From an uncultured Armatimonadota bacterium (GTDB lineage Bacteria; Armatimonadota; Fimbriimonadia; Fimbriimonadales; Fimbriimonadaceae), in NCBI GenBank assembly GCA_903927025.1, contig CAIYLG010000022.1, positions 1 to 64,000 on the forward strand: a stretch of 64,000 nt of DNA, in the 5' to 3' direction. The translations under genes and the position numbers were made by a program. Below, one piece after another: positions 53,921 through 62,826 of this stretch; the first letter of the stretch is position 1; every line of letters begins with the position of its first letter. The notes below the pieces were generated by a model. It ran no database searches. It was not told the DNA's origin and was given only the letters and a program-made list of their open reading frames with translations.

Positions 53921-55422
53921 ACGCACCCACTTCACAGCCAGCGGTCGTCACCATTTTTGGTGCCGCCGGAGACCTTACGAAGCGCAAGCTGATGCCGGCG
54001 CTTTACAACCTGTTTCTTGACAAGCAGCTGCCATCGCACTTCCTGATCATCGGAGTGGCCCGACGCGGCGATGAGCAGAATTTTCGCGACTACATCAAAG
54101 AGGGGATGACCGAGTTCTCCCGTCGCGGAGCTGCCGACCCCAAAAAGTGGGCTGAGTTCATCCAGCACGTCACCTACACCGTTGGTGATTTTACGAGCCC
54201 AAAGACTTTTACTCACCTTGCCGAGAAGATCCACAAGTTTGAGGAAACCAACGGACAGAGCTCCCGCATCTTCTACCTATCCACTCCACCTGCCGTTTTC
54301 GGACTGATTGCGGATGGACTCGGCGCGGCCGGCCTCGCGAGCGACAAGGTAAACGACCGAATCGTCATTGAAAAGCCGTTTGGTCGTGACTTGGAGTCGT
54401 CGGAAGCACTGAACAACGAACTGTTGAAGTCTTTCGATGAAAAGCAGATCTATCGAATTGACCACTACCTGGGCAAGGAGACGGTTCAGAACATCCTCGC
54501 CTTCCGCTTTGCCAATGCGCTGTACGAGCCGGTCTGGAATCGACGATACGTAGACCACGTCCAGATCACGGTGAGCGAAGACGTCGGCGTGGAAAAGCGC
54601 GGCGGCTACTACGAGACCTCTGGAGCGCTTAGGGACATGGTGCAGAACCACCTTCTGCAGCTCCTCTGCATGGTCGCGATGGAACCGCTGGTTTCCTTCG
54701 ATGCAGACGAAGTTCGCAACAAGAAAGTTGACGTTCTCAAGGCAGTTCGTCCGCTTGGCCGAATGAATCCGCACGATTACTCGGTACGCGGACAATACGG
54801 ACCCGGCACCAAAGATGGGCTCGCCGTTCCCGGCTACCGTCAGGAGACTGGTGTGGATCCGAAGTCAACCACGGAGACGTTCGTGGCCCTGAAGCTCTAC
54901 GTGGACAACTGGCGCTGGCAGGACGTGCCCTTCTATCTTCGAACTGGAAAGCGGCTCAGCCGCAAGCTGTCCCAGATTGTCATCGTGTTCCGTCCGGTAC
55001 CCCACCTGATGTTCGACGCGAATGCTAGCGAGAGCTTTGAACCGAATCGACTGATCATCAACATCCAGCCGGATGAGGGGATCATCCTCAAATTCCAGGC
55101 CAAAGAGCCGGGAGCAGGGATGCGACTCAGCACGGTTTCGATGGGCTTTGACTACGAAGGGACTTTCACCTCATCAAGCCGAGAGGCTTATGAGACGCTT
55201 CTACAAGAAGTCATTAGCGGAGACACCACGCTGTTCATGCGAGACGACCAAGAGCGCGTTGCATGGAACATTGTTGAGCCACTGCTAGAAGCCTGGGCTT
55301 CTCGCCCCTCCAATGCCTTCCCGAACTACTCGGCAGGTTCATGGGGACCTGAGGCCGCCGACATGCTGCTCGCGCGAGATGGCCGATCTTGGGCCAACCC
55401 GATGCTGATCCCAAAGAGCTGA
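53917..55422 (+). CDS. zwf: Glucose-6-phosphate 1-dehydrogenase
   Basis: The first oxidative pentose-phosphate enzyme (501 aa). Coenzyme fold [18 protein letters not shown] at the N-terminus and substrate motif [13 protein letters not shown], with the catalytic His183 (numbered from ATG 53917). The start overlaps the gnd stop, with GGGAG upstream. pgl follows 9 nt after the stop. No opcA-like partner is present. Confidence 0.96.
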   Translation: MNAPTSQPAVVTIFGAAGDLTKRKLMPALYNLFLDKQLPSHFLIIGVARRGDEQNFRDYIKEGMTEFSRRGAADPKKWAEFIQHVTYTVGDFTSPKTFTHLAEKIHKFEETNGQSSRIFYLSTPPAVFGLIADGLGAAGLASDKVNDRIVIEKPFGRDLESSEALNNELLKSFDEKQIYRIDHYLGKETVQNILAFRFANALYEPVWNRRYVDHVQITVSEDVGVEKRGGYYETSGALRDMVQNHLLQLLCMVAMEPLVSFDADEVRNKKVDVLKAVRPLGRMNPHDYSVRGQYGPGTKDGLAVPGYRQETGVDPKSTTETFVALKLYVDNWRWQDVPFYLRTGKRLSRKLSQIVIVFRPVPHLMFDANASESFEPNRLIINIQPDEGIILKFQAKEPGAGMRLSTVSMGFDYEGTFTSSSREAYETLLQEVISGDTTLFMRDDQERVAWNIVEPLLEAWASRPSNAFPNYSAGSWGPEAADMLLARDGRSWANPMLIPKS

Positions 55423-55431
55423 TCCGACCCT

Positions 55432-56142
55432 ATGCTGAGCGTCTATCCTGAACTTGCCACCTTAAGCCGCGCCGCTGCCGATCTGATCGTGGCGGAGGCA
55501 AGAGCTGCCATCGCTGACCACGGCGTCTTTCGCGTCGTATTCAGCGGCGGAAGCACCCCAAAGCGGACGTTTGAGCTTTTGGCAACCGATGAATTTCGGA
55601 GCCAAATTGACTGGACGAAGGTGCATGTGTTCTGGGGAGACGAGCGGTACGTTCCGCCAACCGATTCGCAGAGCAACGAGCACATGGCTAGGGCCGCCCT
55701 TCTCGACCATGTTGAAATCCCCGCAGAGAATATTCGCGGAATGTATGCGGACGGCGGAGTCGAATCGGCGGCTGCGGCCTACGAGGCGTTGGTGCAGGCA
55801 GAGCTGGGCGAACACAAGACCTTCGACTTGCTGATGCTTGGCGTCGGACCGGACGGGCATACCGCTTCCCTATTCCCAGGTGAGCCGGCGGTACACGTTA
55901 CGGATCGACTGGTTGTTGCCGGCATCGGACATGCAGGTGTCTCCGAACGCATCACGATGACCCCGCCGCTGCTCACACGGGCCGAGACGGTTCTTTTCCT
56001 GGTTGCTGGAGCGGACAAAGCCGCACCGATGGCAAGGATCTTGACTGGCCCCGAGAATTGGGACGAGACTCCCACCCAAGCCGTCGCCCGGTACGCGGAC
56101 AACGTTGTGTGGATGTTGGATCAGTCGGCCCAGCCGAGGTAG
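55432..56142 (+). CDS. pgl: 6-phosphogluconolactonase
   Basis: This 236-aa enzyme of the NagB-like fold (DevB type) hydrolyses the zwf product. Motifs: VFSGGSTPKRTFELLA, FWGDERYVPPTDSQSN and LGVGPDGHTASLFPG. It is the last gene of the rpiB/pgi-gnd-zwf-pgl operon. A weak hairpin follows. Confidence 0.94.
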   Translation: MLSVYPELATLSRAAADLIVAEARAAIADHGVFRVVFSGGSTPKRTFELLATDEFRSQIDWTKVHVFWGDERYVPPTDSQSNEHMARAALLDHVEIPAENIRGMYADGGVESAAAAYEALVQAELGEHKTFDLLMLGVGPDGHTASLFPGEPAVHVTDRLVVAGIGHAGVSERITMTPPLLTRAETVLFLVAGADKAAPMARILTGPENWDETPTQAVARYADNVVWMLDQSAQPR

Positions 56143-56169
56143 GCACCACGGTCACCTCGTTTGCACTGA

Positions 56170-56200
56170 AGCTCCCCCGTTTGGGGGCAACTATTTGTTT
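56170..56200 (+). terminator. Weak terminator of the pentose-phosphate operon
   Basis: CCCCC (56174-56178), loop GTTT, GGGGG (56183-56187), then CAACTATTTGTTT. It is a short G-C stem with an interrupted T-run that touches the end of the convergent secreted-protein gene. Confidence 0.4.
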
Positions 56201-58953
56201 AGATAGATCAGGCAGTGCCGAATCCCGAAATCCTTGAGGTGGGAGATGTCATCGAAATCTCCCATCGGGGTTGGCTCGATTCCACTGCCTCGATAGGCGA
56301 CTTGGAGCTGATTGTCGGTTGGGCCTTGACCGCCATCGATCCAGCGGTAGGAGTACAGGATGTCTCCTCCAAAGAATGCGGCGGCGGGGGCGGAGCGGGA
56401 TTGGCTCCATTCGTCGTAATAGCGCTTGGTCAGCCACCCGCCTCGTACTGTCTTGTCGCCGATGCTCATCGACACATAGCAACAGGCCCAAGGGTTTTCC
56501 TTGCTGTGGTCGCCTTGGATGAAGTAGTAGATTCGGCCGTTGGGTCCGTTGCTCTTGTCCGCATCAAACAAAACCACCGACCTTGACTTGCTCTTGGCGC
56601 CGCCCTTCTCACCTTCGATCCATTCCATTCCGGCTGGCTCAAAGGCTCCCTTTCGGAAGCTGTAACGGCGAATCTGCCAACGGTTTGGTCTTGTTGCATC
56701 CTGGTTCTGGGTGAGGCCCAGCAGGAGCTGATGCTTGATCGTGTCCACGGAAGGGCCGACGGGTGAGGTGCTCTTGTCAGGCAGGGTCATCACTTCGGAC
56801 TTTCCGCCCCGAATCACCCGGTAGGTGACCTGCTCAGTTTTGGAGTCCCACAGGAACAGCCAAAGCTTGCCGCCGAAAGTGCACAGAGCCGGTACAAGAT
56901 TCGGGTTGGGGTCCACGACTTCCGCTGGCTTCACGTCGAGAGTAGTGCCGAGGTCGGAAACATCCTGAACCATCACTCCGGCGGTGGACGGATAGGCCAC
57001 GACGATTTGACCGCCGAAGCTGGCGGCAGTTGGGTCTCCGGCGACGACGCTGTAATTGATCGCCTGAGCCTCCTCCCACTTGAAAGGCTTGATCAACCGT
57101 TTGAGATAGAGGGTTCCAGGATGCTCGGCGCTGACGGTGGGATCCACCTTCGGATCGACCGGCTGGCCGTTTCGCGAGAACAGGACGTAAGCCTTGTCGT
57201 TATGTGTGAACAGCCACGGCGCGCACTGAGTTTTGTCGGCAACGTCTCGGGTTCCACCTGTGGTGCTGTAGGCGTAGTTGATGTCTGCCTTGACGTGGTG
57301 CTCGCCGAAAATTCCGTTCCAGTTCCAGTCGATCAGGGTCGTTGATCCATTCGCCTTGAGTCGGTAATGGTAAGGAGCGTTCTCAAGGAACTTCACCTTC
57401 TCGTAAGGAAGCGGAAGGACTTCATCGAGGTCGGCCTCGTTCAGCACCATCTTGGCAAGGCGACCGTCGCTGTAGCTGACATTGTTGATGGTGCCGTTCA
57501 GGGTGTAGCTGTACGGGTAGTTCATCAGGCTGGGATACACCGGACAGCCGTCCGCATTGTAGAAGCCGTTGTGAGGCAGGCCGAGCTGATGACCAAACTC
57601 ATGAATAAAGGTGGCGTAGAGGGCCATGCCTCCGCCGCCGCAGCCACCTCCATCACCAAGTTCGTCTGCCTGGCCGCCTCCGCCTCGGGTGATCTGCATC
57701 CAGTGGACCACGCCCTTCCACTTGGAGGGCAGGAAATGGTCTCGGTTCTCCCACCAAGGCTTCTTCATGTCGTCGCCGGTGACCGCAGGGAGAAAGATCG
57801 TATGCAGGTGCCAGCCGGTGGTTCCGTCTGGGTTCTTTGATGGGAGCGATTTGTAGTAGCCTCGCACCTTCTCGAAGGTATCCGCTGCAAACTTCTCATC
57901 AACATCGGTGAACCTAGAAATAAGGCAGATGAGGTCGACCTGCTTCGGACTGCATCCCATCGCCTTTAGGTCGAGGCCTCTAAAGCCGTTCACCTTCCAA
58001 CCGTCGAGGATGCCATCTCCAGCGGTATCGGGCTTATATGGGTCACTTCCGATTCTTGCCTCTTCATCGTTCGAGAGACCGTCGTGATCGCTGTCAACCT
58101 CGCCTGGCGAGATGACACGGTACATCATCACATCGTTGCCAGTGTGGGCCTCGGAACCGAAGCGAAACTGAAACAGGTCAGCATCTCCATCTTTGTCGAT
58201 ATCCCCTGAGGTCCAGATGCTGGGAGCCTCCGGGAGGGTGGATGTGGGGAGTTTTTGAACCTGAGCACCCGCTCCAGCCGCCACGGTGTCGAGGTAGACG
58301 ATGCCGTTTGCGAGGACCGGATTGTGTCCCTTCCCTACCTTTCCGAGCAACTGTGCGACGCCGCTTCCGGTCAGGAGCTTAACGCTTCCATCCTGAAACT
58401 GAAGCACTGAGCCATTGCTGCGGTCATCCATCTGGAGGGAGACGACTCCCCTAGGGAGCGACAGTGGCGTCGTGTGCTTGGCACCATCAACAGCAATCCC
58501 CTTTCCAGAGCCTTGATCCCAGGCAACCAGCTTTCCGCTTTGGAAGGCGAGGTGAGGATGATCCAACTTTGCGGGGAGGGTGAACCAGTTAGGGACGTCT
58601 TGGAACACTCCCGATGCATCGCAATGGGCGAGGCGCAAAGTGTCGCCGTTAAAGATGCCGACAACAGTAGCTCGCTTGCCATCTTCCAAGTTGCCGACGG
58701 CGGCGGCCTGGCAGCTGGTGCCCCAATTTGAAAGTGCCCGAACGGGGCGTCCGGCCTTGAACCCTTCGACGTTAAATGAGACGTCGATGAAGGTGTCACC
58801 CTCCGGGAAGACGCGGATTAAGTCTGTATAGCCGTCGCCGTCCAGGTCCGCCGTAAACGTCAGCGATCCTCCCGGGGCAAACCCAGAAGCCCAGGGAATT
58901 GGCGGAGCAATTGCAGGACCGGCAAACAAAGCGATAGCGACGGCGGAAATCAC
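56191..58953 (-). CDS. Large secreted metalloprotease-like protein with Ca-binding repeats
   Basis: The 920-aa exported product (GTG 58953; MISAVAIALFAGPAIAPP signal) has an N-terminal region with VCBS/FG-GAP-like DLDGDGYTDLIRV. Calcium-type repeats follow (DSDHDGLSNDEE, DTAGDGILDGW, about 280-320). A metzincin-like zinc site is at residues 451-461 (HEFGHQLGLPH; His451, Glu452, His455, His461). The C-terminal third is beta-rich. It likely degrades or binds external polymers. Substrate unknown. Confidence 0.75.
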   Translation of the reverse strand: MISAVAIALFAGPAIAPPIPWASGFAPGGSLTFTADLDGDGYTDLIRVFPEGDTFIDVSFNVEGFKAGRPVRALSNWGTSCQAAAVGNLEDGKRATVVGIFNGDTLRLAHCDASGVFQDVPNWFTLPAKLDHPHLAFQSGKLVAWDQGSGKGIAVDGAKHTTPLSLPRGVVSLQMDDRSNGSVLQFQDGSVKLLTGSGVAQLLGKVGKGHNPVLANGIVYLDTVAAGAGAQVQKLPTSTLPEAPSIWTSGDIDKDGDADLFQFRFGSEAHTGNDVMMYRVISPGEVDSDHDGLSNDEEARIGSDPYKPDTAGDGILDGWKVNGFRGLDLKAMGCSPKQVDLICLISRFTDVDEKFAADTFEKVRGYYKSLPSKNPDGTTGWHLHTIFLPAVTGDDMKKPWWENRDHFLPSKWKGVVHWMQITRGGGGQADELGDGGGCGGGGMALYATFIHEFGHQLGLPHNGFYNADGCPVYPSLMNYPYSYTLNGTINNVSYSDGRLAKMVLNEADLDEVLPLPYEKVKFLENAPYHYRLKANGSTTLIDWNWNGIFGEHHVKADINYAYSTTGGTRDVADKTQCAPWLFTHNDKAYVLFSRNGQPVDPKVDPTVSAEHPGTLYLKRLIKPFKWEEAQAINYSVVAGDPTAASFGGQIVVAYPSTAGVMVQDVSDLGTTLDVKPAEVVDPNPNLVPALCTFGGKLWLFLWDSKTEQVTYRVIRGGKSEVMTLPDKSTSPVGPSVDTIKHQLLLGLTQNQDATRPNRWQIRRYSFRKGAFEPAGMEWIEGEKGGAKSKSRSVVLFDADKSNGPNGRIYYFIQGDHSKENPWACCYVSMSIGDKTVRGGWLTKRYYDEWSQSRSAPAAAFFGGDILYSYRWIDGGQGPTDNQLQVAYRGSGIEPTPMGDFDDISHLKDFGIRHCLIYLNK

Positions 58954-59017
58954 CTGGCTACTTTATCACGTGGGGGATTGGGTTTCGGTTGAGCCCAGGC
59001 CCATAAGTTGGTAAGTT

Positions 59018-59689
59018 ATGGACATGTCATCCAGCCATTTGAAGATCGAGCAAGGGAGCAAGCTTTTGTTTATTGGGGATTCTATCACCGACGCGGGCAG
59101 GGCAAGACCCGTAGGTGAGGGCCTGTTTGGAGCCCATGGAACTGGGTTCGTGAATATCGTCGCGGGTCTGCTTGGCGCTGTTCACGGCGGCCAGAAGATT
59201 CGGGTGGTCAACATGGGCCAAAGCGGAGATACCGTGCTGAACCTGCGCGACCGCTGGGAAACCGACGTGCTTGCCCTCGATCCGGACTGGCTCTGCATCA
59301 TGATTGGCATCAACGACGTGTGGCGACAGATGGATCTCCCCCTGTTGAAGGAAACTCACGTCAATCTGGCGCTTTACGAGCAGACACTGGATGAGCTCAT
59401 TACCCGTACAAAGCCATCACTGAAAGGGCTGGTGATGATGACGCCGTTCTACATTGAGCCGCTTCCTCAGGATGAGATGCGGTTCAAGATGGACGGCTAC
59501 GGCGCAGCCGTCAAGCGGGTCGCGGAGAAGCACCATGCCATCTTTGTCGACACCCAGGCGGCGTTCAATAAGGCACTTGAGCACTGGTACCCCGCCGCGA
59601 TTGCGTGGGATCGGGTTCATCCGAACCAGGTCGGGACGACGGTTTTGGCGAAGGCTTTCTTAGATGCTGTCGGGTTTACGTGGGGGTAG
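59018..59689 (+). CDS. SGNH/GDSL hydrolase
   Basis: The 223-aa esterase/lipase-like protein has block I GDSITDAG (Ser22), block III GINDVW and block V DRVHPN. It is intracellular by appearance, with no signal peptide. The substrate is often an O-acetyl or O-acyl sugar; in this sugar-rich neighbourhood deacetylation of glycans is possible. ATG 59018 is used; ATG 59024 is also possible. Confidence 0.88.
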   Translation: MDMSSSHLKIEQGSKLLFIGDSITDAGRARPVGEGLFGAHGTGFVNIVAGLLGAVHGGQKIRVVNMGQSGDTVLNLRDRWETDVLALDPDWLCIMIGINDVWRQMDLPLLKETHVNLALYEQTLDELITRTKPSLKGLVMMTPFYIEPLPQDEMRFKMDGYGAAVKRVAEKHHAIFVDTQAAFNKALEHWYPAAIAWDRVHPNQVGTTVLAKAFLDAVGFTWG

Positions 59690-60171
59690 GGTGGCGTTGG
59701 ACGAAGGGTGTTAGGACCCGAACAAGACTTCGGCGTTGGATCGGTTTGAGCTGTTTGGCCCTGGCCGGCTTGACGGCCACTCTGTTTTGGCTCATCAACC
59801 GGCCGCGCGATTCATTTCAGTTCCTTGACGGACATCCAATGACAACGTCAGGTATCAGTTGGATGCACCGTGATGCCTATGAGTATCGAGTCTACTCATG
59901 GATAGGAAACTTCAGCGACGTACGGACCCATGCAATCCGTGAACTCGCCGCTTTGGGATTCCGTGAGGTGTACTCTGAAAAGACGTCCAGTATCCTTAAA
60001 GCGCCAGGCGGTCAGATTGTAGTGGTGTCGAACGACCGGACAGAGGAAAATCCAGACTGCCGCCCTCCATACCGCGACTCAAACTGGGTCACCGTGTGTG
60101 TTGGAGAGTCCCTCCCAGACAGTTGGGTCACTCATATGAGGTATGGCCTAACTCACTGCTCGGATCCCTGA
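59680..60171 (+). CDS. Hypothetical single-pass membrane protein
   Basis: The 163-aa frame probably starts at GTG 59680 (10-nt overlap with the SGNH stop; TTG 59746 is also possible). A basic patch (RTRTRLRRW) leads into a helix (IGLSCLALAGLTATLFWLI). The soluble part contains AIRELAALGFREVYSEKTSS, an alpha/beta pattern. I do not recognise it. Confidence 0.5.
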   Translation: MGVGWRWTKGVRTRTRLRRWIGLSCLALAGLTATLFWLINRPRDSFQFLDGHPMTTSGISWMHRDAYEYRVYSWIGNFSDVRTHAIRELAALGFREVYSEKTSSILKAPGGQIVVVSNDRTEENPDCRPPYRDSNWVTVCVGESLPDSWVTHMRYGLTHCSDP

Positions 60172-60250
60172 GATGGCTTGGCATATGGTCACCAGGGTAT
60201 TCGCTATTGCTCTCCTGGTCAATCCCGTTGGGATTGGGGTAGTTGCTCCT

Positions 60251-61264
60251 TTAGTGCGCGGTCCTCATTCTCGCCTGGAACTCAACCCAGGCTGGGCGGG
60301 GGGAGTTGTGTTGGTCTTTGAAGCCTAGAGTGCCCAGCATTGCTCGGAATTTGGCGGAGTCTAGGGTGTAGTACTTGGTCAAATCGTTGACGGTTGCGTC
60401 ACTGAAATCGACCAATAGGAAGAAGCAAACTGCGTAGAGGTCTCCTTTGGCCGACTCGATCTCGTTGAACACGGCATGGACGAAAGCGGCCTGTTTGCTG
60501 TCTGAGCTACCGAGTAGGGGTGAGGCTGGATAGCCCGCTTCTTGGAGAAAGAGCTTTCTTCCCTTGGCTAGTGCTCGCATCTTGCTGAAGTGTTTCGGAA
60601 CATCGGCCACAGGCAAGACGGTGAAGTCAGGGGAGAGGGGGTAGTAGGTCAGCGAGACGATATCCATATCCTGCTGGATCTGGCGAACGACGGCGGGATG
60701 ATCCTGAATGCCGGTAAACATCGTCGTGACCCCAACTTGGATAGTGGGGTTCCACTGATGGATCTGCACCCTAGCGGTGCGGAGGAATTTACAATACGCA
60801 TCCACTTGGGAAGGATGGGAGCTTAGGTAGCCATCCACTTCGTTTCCAAGCATGACCGCCTTGACGCTTGGCGTGAGTGTTTTGATGACCTCTCGGAGAA
60901 GTGCCTGACTTCGCAGGAGCATCTTGGGAGAATCCCAGGGCTCATTCTGAAGGTCGGTCGGCACCGTGCGCTTATCGGTGTCTATGGTCTGGATCGTGAT
61001 CACAGGGACGAACCCGAGATTGTTCTGATCGGTGAGGTCGTGCTTCAGCTTGGTCAGGTTGAGCTGCCCCGGTGTGGATTCGAGGTCCGACCATTTGTAG
61101 GGGTCGGCGAGCATGTTGCAACCGAGTTTGCGCTCTTCCATCACGCTTGCGATGAGTTCCTGGGTGCCGCCGTTCGCGGAGACGTTGAGGGTGAGGCCGA
61201 CAAGCGGCTTTGTCGCAGACTGGGGAATGCCGAGGAGGACGGAGGCGGCGAACAGGGTTAGCAT
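60251..61264 (-). CDS. Exported clan-A-like glycoside hydrolase
   Basis: The 337-aa product has a signal-like N-terminus (MLTLFAASVLLG). A TIM-barrel pattern contains VMLGNEVDGY (Glu142 as acid/base, NE pair typical of clan A) and LFLQEAGYP (Glu242 as nucleophile), with TYYPLSPDF between. The precise GH family cannot be fixed by eye. It probably hydrolyses a polysaccharide. Confidence 0.7.
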   Translation of the reverse strand: MLTLFAASVLLGIPQSATKPLVGLTLNVSANGGTQELIASVMEERKLGCNMLADPYKWSDLESTPGQLNLTKLKHDLTDQNNLGFVPVITIQTIDTDKRTVPTDLQNEPWDSPKMLLRSQALLREVIKTLTPSVKAVMLGNEVDGYLSSHPSQVDAYCKFLRTARVQIHQWNPTIQVGVTTMFTGIQDHPAVVRQIQQDMDIVSLTYYPLSPDFTVLPVADVPKHFSKMRALAKGRKLFLQEAGYPASPLLGSSDSKQAAFVHAVFNEIESAKGDLYAVCFFLLVDFSDATVNDLTKYYTLDSAKFRAMLGTLGFKDQHNSPRPAWVEFQARMRTAH

Positions 61265-61388
61265 CTAGAATCAGAATGGAGGGATACTGGATTTTGGGGA
61301 TAACCGTTGCATACGATGTTCTTCGCACTTTTGAGTGACCCGGTTCGTCCTTACCCAAGGCGTATACTCGCTCTTTAAGGTTTTGTAA

Positions 61389-62690
61389 ATGATCGACGAT
61401 GCGATTACGACCCCTCTGCGCGGTAAGCCGGCCCATTTGATCGGTTCGAGCAACGACTATTCCATCGCCGACATCGAATGGATCGCCAGCCAGTTCAGGA
61501 TCACCGGCCCCATCTCGGTTGCGTCATTTCCCGGCAAAGGCAACATCAACCTTCACACCTACGAGGTGAACGCGGATGGAAATGAATATCTGCTTCAGAA
61601 GGTAAATTCCGACGTTTTCACGATGCCGCACCGCGTGATGAAGTCGATGGTGGCATCCATCTCCGCACAGCAAGATTCGCTGAACGTTGGAAAGGGCGAT
61701 CCGCTTTGGAATCCGATTGAGTTGGTGCCAACTGAGCGCGGCGGAAATTATCTTGATTTGACCGATGAGCACGGCTGGTCGGTTTGGCGCATGATGGTGC
61801 GCATCCCCGAGTCGATCAGCTACAAGAGCCTTGGCGAAGTGGCGGGACGCGGTGCTCAACTCAAATTGGCAGAGGAAGTGGGAAGAGGTCTTGCGATCTA
61901 CAGCGACCTAACCTCGTCAATTGCCCCGGATTCAGTTGAAGGTTCCCTTCCGGGCTACCGAGACACTCCGAATTATTACGCCCAGTTCCACTCCGTCATG
62001 GAGTGCAAGCGTACTCTCGCTGAAGCATCTGAATTTCTCCCCGAAGATCCCATTCTGCGGGAGAGCACGCAACAGCACTTTCTCGTCGCTCTCGACTCTG
62101 CAGAGTACATGGCCCGAAAGTCCGATCCAGAGTTGGTTCCCTATATCGAACTCGTCGAAGACCGAGAGCCGTTTGCGCTGGGATTGTGGGCGGCCATTGC
62201 TGATGGCAGAATCCGCAATACACTGATTCACGGCGACACGAAGATTGAAAACTTTCTCTTCTGCCCCAATACCGGCAAAGTGAAGGCGCTGGTCGACCTC
62301 GATACGATCATGCCGTTTACGTGGCTGGCTGATTACGGCGATCTTCAGCGGTCGATGGTGAATGTCTCGGGTGAAAAGGAACGGGACCTCAGCAAAGTTT
62401 TGGTCGATCGCGACGTTTACGAAGCAGTTGCCAAAGGCTTTTTGAGTACGGCAGAGGAAGTCACAGACGCCGAAGTATCCATGATGGTTTCTGCTGTCCA
62501 AGCGATCACCTTGGAGCTTGGTCTGCGATTCCTGACCGACTACCTTCGCGGAGACACCTACTTCCGCCTGGGGCCAGAAGATCCGGCCGACCTCAACAGA
62601 GTTCGTGCGATGGTTCAGCTGACGCTTTACCGACGACTCGTCGAGTTCGGGCCGGAAGCGGAAGCTCGGTTGAAGACTTTTCGTCGATAA
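61389..62690 (+). CDS. N-acetylhexosamine 1-kinase (NahK)-like sugar kinase
   Basis: This 433-aa phosphotransferase of the aminoglycoside-kinase fold has GNINLHTYEV and LLQKVNSDVF at the N-lobe, as in NahK. The catalytic HGDTKIENF (His281) and DLDT metal motif are near residue 300. NahK phosphorylates HexNAc at C1 in the lacto-N-biose route. Sugar specificity here is inference. A repeat copy follows the stop by 20 nt and may act as terminator. Confidence 0.8.
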   Translation: MIDDAITTPLRGKPAHLIGSSNDYSIADIEWIASQFRITGPISVASFPGKGNINLHTYEVNADGNEYLLQKVNSDVFTMPHRVMKSMVASISAQQDSLNVGKGDPLWNPIELVPTERGGNYLDLTDEHGWSVWRMMVRIPESISYKSLGEVAGRGAQLKLAEEVGRGLAIYSDLTSSIAPDSVEGSLPGYRDTPNYYAQFHSVMECKRTLAEASEFLPEDPILRESTQQHFLVALDSAEYMARKSDPELVPYIELVEDREPFALGLWAAIADGRIRNTLIHGDTKIENFLFCPNTGKVKALVDLDTIMPFTWLADYGDLQRSMVNVSGEKERDLSKVLVDRDVYEAVAKGFLSTAEEVTDAEVSMMVSAVQAITLELGLRFLTDYLRGDTYFRLGPEDPADLNRVRAMVQLTLYRRLVEFGPEAEARLKTFRR

Positions 62691-62709
62691 AATTTCCTCT
62701 TTAAAACCT

Positions 62710-62774
62710 GCGGGAACCTACAAGAACGGGGTTGAAACCCCTTTTTGAAGGCGGGCTAAATGCCCGCTCCCCCA
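62710..62774 (+). repeat. Dispersed palindromic repeat, copy B
   Basis: The partner of 526-590. It is arranged as GGGGTTGAAACCCC, TTTTT, then GCGGGC-TAAAT-GCCCGC; both halves are self-complementary. The first hairpin with its T5 could terminate transcription of the kinase gene. The element lies 52 nt before the arabinofuranosidase gene. Confidence 0.65.
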
Positions 62775-62826
62775 CAGATTCCACGGAACGGCGGCGGCAA
62801 GATTGGCAAAGGTGTAATCTTCGCTC

